6,114 nt of DNA from Candidatus Intestinimonas stercorigallinarum (lineage in GTDB: Bacteria; Bacillota; Clostridia; Oscillospirales; Oscillospiraceae), in assembly GCA_019115345.1 (NCBI GenBank), contig DXDV01000059.1, positions 1 through 6,114 on the forward strand, given 5' to 3'. Below the pieces are notes generated by a model. That model ran no database searches, was not told where the DNA came from, and worked only from the letters and a program-made list of their open reading frames with translations. Positions 4,808-6,114 of the stretch are shown piece by piece (the stretch's first letter is position 1; each line of letters opens with the position of its first letter). The translations under genes and the position numbers were made by a program.

Positions 4808-5425
4808 TCACCCCACTGCGGGGGTCATGAGGCGCTGGAGGATCACCGCCAGCTGGGCCCGGGTGGCGGGCCCGGCGGGGTCCAGCGTCCCCTCGTCGGT
4901 GCCGGTGATGAGGCCGGAGCCGACGGCGTGGGCCATGCCCTCCAAAGCCCAGTCGTGGACGCTGTCCACGTCGCCGTAGATGTCCAGGACGCCGTTGGCC
5001 AGCTCATGGCCGGCGTACTGGCTGTACCGGTAGAGAAAAACGGCCATCTGCTCCCGAGTGACGATGCCGCCGCCGCCGAAGGTGCCGTCTCCCAGGCCGG
5101 CGGCCACGCCCGCCGCCTGGGCCCAGGCTACGGCGTCGGCATAGTAGTACCAGTCCTCCACGTCGGAGAAGCCGGAGGCGGCGGTGGGGGCGGGGCTGCC
5201 GGCCAGACGCCAGAGCACGGTGGCCACCATGCCCCGGGTCACCTGCTCGTCGGGGGAGAAGGTATCGGCGGTGGTGCCGTTCATGATCCCGGCGGCGGAG
5301 ACCTCCGCCACAGCTGAGGCATACCAGGCGTCGTCGGTCACATCGGAAAAGGCGGCGGCGGGGAGGGCGGTCCCCACCGTCAAGACAAGGGCCAAAAGGG
5401 CGGCACGGAGCTGCGGCTTTCTCAT
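4808..5425 (-). CDS. Small secreted protein of three S-layer homology domains
   Basis: This 205-residue protein has a signal peptide: MRKPQLR, a hydrophobic core, then LPAAA with likely cleavage after residue 25. The rest is almost entirely three SLH domains: about 26-76 (FSDVTDDAWYASAV to VTRGMVATVLWRLAG), 86-137 (FSDVEDWYYYADAVAWAQ to TREQMAVFLYRYSQ) and 150-200 (YGDVDSVHDWALEGMAHAV to TRAQLAVILQRLM). Trimeric SLH units bind pyruvylated secondary wall polymers and usually anchor a larger passenger, but no passenger domain is present. It may be a free wall-binding protein or a partner of other surface proteins. The ATG is preceded by AGGTG with a 7-nt gap, a modest ribosome-binding site. It forms a single-gene unit between its own promoter and terminator. 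Confidence 0.9.
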   Translation of the reverse strand: MRKPQLRAALLALVLTVGTALPAAAFSDVTDDAWYASAVAEVSAAGIMNGTTADTFSPDEQVTRGMVATVLWRLAGSPAPTAASGFSDVEDWYYYADAVAWAQAAGVAAGLGDGTFGGGGIVTREQMAVFLYRYSQYAGHELANGVLDIYGDVDSVHDWALEGMAHAVGSGLITGTDEGTLDPAGPATRAQLAVILQRLMTPAVG

Positions 5426-5445
5426 GTATGTTCACCTGCGTTTCC

Positions 5446-5474
5446 CCGTCCCCGCCGGTCCGGCGGGTGGACGG
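5446..5474 (-). promoter_or_regulatory. Strong 5'-UTR hairpin upstream of the SLH gene
   Basis: On the minus strand CCCGCCG (5467-5461) pairs with CGGCGGG (5457-5451) over a 3-base loop. Five more pairs form outside it, with a two-base bulge. It lies between the predicted transcription start (about 5481) and the ribosome-binding site. It has no T tract and so is not a terminator. It may stabilise the message or tune translation. Confidence 0.55.
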
Positions 5475-5487
5475 TGTATTTGAGCAG

Positions 5488-5516
5488 ATTACATTCTACC
5501 GCGCCTTTGTTTCCAA
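5488..5516 (-). promoter_or_regulatory. Probable promoter of the SLH gene
   Basis: On the minus strand TTGGAA (5516-5511) and TGTAAT (5493-5488) are 17 bases apart, matching the consensus at four and five of six positions. It lies just after the bofA terminator, with a start near 5481 and a leader of about 55 nt. Confidence 0.6.
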
Positions 5517-5541
5517 TGTGTGAACGGGAGAAAAAAACCGC

Positions 5542-5577
5542 AAAAAAAGTCGGCCCTTCCGTCACACGGCCAGGGCC
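5542..5577 (-). terminator. Rho-independent terminator overlapping the end of bofA
   Basis: On the minus strand GGCCCT (5577-5572) pairs with AGGGCC (5557-5552), and an inner CCG/CGG helix encloses a 5-base loop. After GAC come seven T (5548-5542), with a second T run further on. The helix begins before the bofA stop codon (5564-5562), so the last codons are part of the terminator. Confidence 0.85.
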
Positions 5578-5831
5578 CAGTTGAGGAGGAGGAGCAGGCC
5601 GAAGCCGGGGGCGCCCAGAAGGGCCAGGACGGCGGCGTTGGCCAGGTTGATCCCCAGGGCGCAGCCCAGCAGCCCGCCCAGGGGGTGGAAGGCGGCCAGG
5701 GCCAGGAGCCCCAGGAGGGTCCGCAGGCAGAACCCGCCCAGGCGGCGGAGGGGCGCCCGCAGCAGCAGGAGGGCCCCCGCCGCCGTCAGACCCACCAGCA
5801 GCCAGGGCAGGGTGTCTCCCAGGACGGTCAT
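5562..5831 (-). CDS. bofA: BofA-family pro-sigma-K processing inhibitor
   Basis: This 89-residue integral membrane protein has three hydrophobic segments (about 8-25, 37-60 and 64-86). The C-terminal half shows the BofA signature: GCALGINLANAAVLALLGAPGFGLLLLL, positions 56-83, with the conserved N-x-xx-A...G-x-PG pattern. In Bacillus BofA holds the membrane protease SpoIVFB inactive in the forespore outer membrane until the sigma-G signal arrives, delaying pro-sigma-K cleavage. The length matches the family (about 85-90). Its ATG overlaps the yaaL stop as ATGA, so translation is probably coupled. The yaaL-bofA order is the same as in Bacillus, which supports the call. It implies a sporulating host, though sigma-K processing itself varies among clostridia. 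Confidence 0.86.
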   Translation of the reverse strand: MTVLGDTLPWLLVGLTAAGALLLLRAPLRRLGGFCLRTLLGLLALAAFHPLGGLLGCALGINLANAAVLALLGAPGFGLLLLLNWALAV

Positions 5832-6085
5832 CCTCGGTCCACCTGCCCCTCCAGGCCCTTCACCCGGCGCAGCAGATAGGCGTACCGGGCCTGGAGGGCG
5901 TTGATCTCATAGACATAGGACTCGATGAGGTCCGGGTCGTCGGTGCCGTTGAAGCCGGCGTAGGCCTGGTTGATGAGGACCCGGGTCCGCTCCAGCCCCT
6001 CCTTCAGGGCCCGGAGCTCCCCCTCCCGTACGCTCTCCCCCCGGCGGCGGAAGAAAAAGACTTTTTTGCGCTGGGCCTCCACCAT
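5828..6085 (-). CDS. yaaL: YaaL-like DUF2508 protein
   Basis: This 85-residue basic protein has no signal peptide or membrane segment. Recognisable family features are the central FNGTDDPDLIESYVYEINA (residues 45-63) and RYAYLLRRVK (67-76); the rest is charged and predicted helical. The family has no established biochemical function. In Bacillus yaaL sits between recR and bofA, and here bofA follows with a 4-nt overlap, so the synteny supports the assignment. AAAGGAGG lies 7 nt before the ATG. No promoter is visible in the 29 bases left before the window edge, so it is probably co-transcribed with an upstream gene, perhaps recR. Confidence 0.86.
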   Translation of the reverse strand: MVEAQRKKVFFFRRRGESVREGELRALKEGLERTRVLINQAYAGFNGTDDPDLIESYVYEINALQARYAYLLRRVKGLEGQVDRG

Positions 6086-6092
6086 GGCAGCG

Positions 6093-6100
6093 CCTCCTTT
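6093..6100 (-). promoter_or_regulatory. Ribosome-binding site of yaaL
   Basis: AAAGGAGG on the minus strand with a 7-nt gap to the ATG at 6085. The frame is open upstream to the window edge without a stop, so this site decides the start. Confidence 0.85.
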
Positions 6101-6114
6101 CCGGTCGTTCCTGT

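Noticed and set aside
1..6114. tRNA, rRNA, CRISPR arrays, insertion sequences
   Set aside because: No cloverleaf, repeat-spacer array, transposase fragment or terminal inverted repeat was seen. The gene order and base composition look uniform, without signs of recent insertion.

Overview
The window comes from a GC-rich, spore-forming, Gram-positive anaerobe, most likely a gut clostridium of the Oscillospiraceae type (Flavonifractor/Intestinimonas-like). This placement is inferred from three things: the sporulation gene bofA, a Firmicutes-style ethanolamine regulatory pair of sensor kinase and ANTAR antiterminator, and S-layer-homology and LysM/M23 wall proteins. No 16S or other taxonomic marker is present. 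All six recognisable genes lie on the minus strand, so transcription runs from high to low coordinates. Long plus-strand open frames are shadows caused by high GC.

Reading in the direction of transcription, positions 6085-5562 hold yaaL (DUF2508) and bofA, overlapping by ATGA and closed by a terminator that begins inside the last bofA codons. In Bacillus these two genes follow recR. Next (5516-4742) is a single-gene unit for a small secreted protein of three SLH domains, with a plausible promoter, a strong 5'-UTR hairpin and a very GC-rich terminator-like hairpin. Positions 4520-2816 hold a monocistronic gene for a membrane-anchored LysM-G5-M23 murein hydrolase with its own good promoter and a textbook terminator. 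A 415-base gap upstream carries two sets of TGTAAC-type direct repeats that resemble OmpR-family (WalR-like) sites.

The most informative part is 2776-1, the start of an ethanolamine-utilisation locus. A perfect-consensus promoter (TTGACA, 17 bp, TATAAT) leads into a leader of about 185 nt. That leader contains a very strong intrinsic terminator and, overlapping it, a mutually exclusive hairpin. Then come eutV (response regulator with ANTAR RNA-binding domain) and eutW (HisKA_2-type kinase), overlapping by ATGA. Between eutW and eutB (ethanolamine ammonia-lyase large subunit, cut by the window edge) is a second switch: two hexaloop hairpins, the second sharing its 3' arm with the 5' arm of a terminator. 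This is the layout known for EutV-controlled antitermination in Enterococcus and other Firmicutes.

The inferred logic is as follows. EutW senses ethanolamine and phosphorylates EutV. EutV then binds nascent RNA through its ANTAR domain, prevents terminator formation, and allows transcription into eutB and possibly into its own operon. The eutB switch is well supported by structure. The ligand or protein that works the eutV leader is not established, since its hairpin loops do not fit the ANTAR consensus cleanly and no cobalamin riboswitch core is seen.
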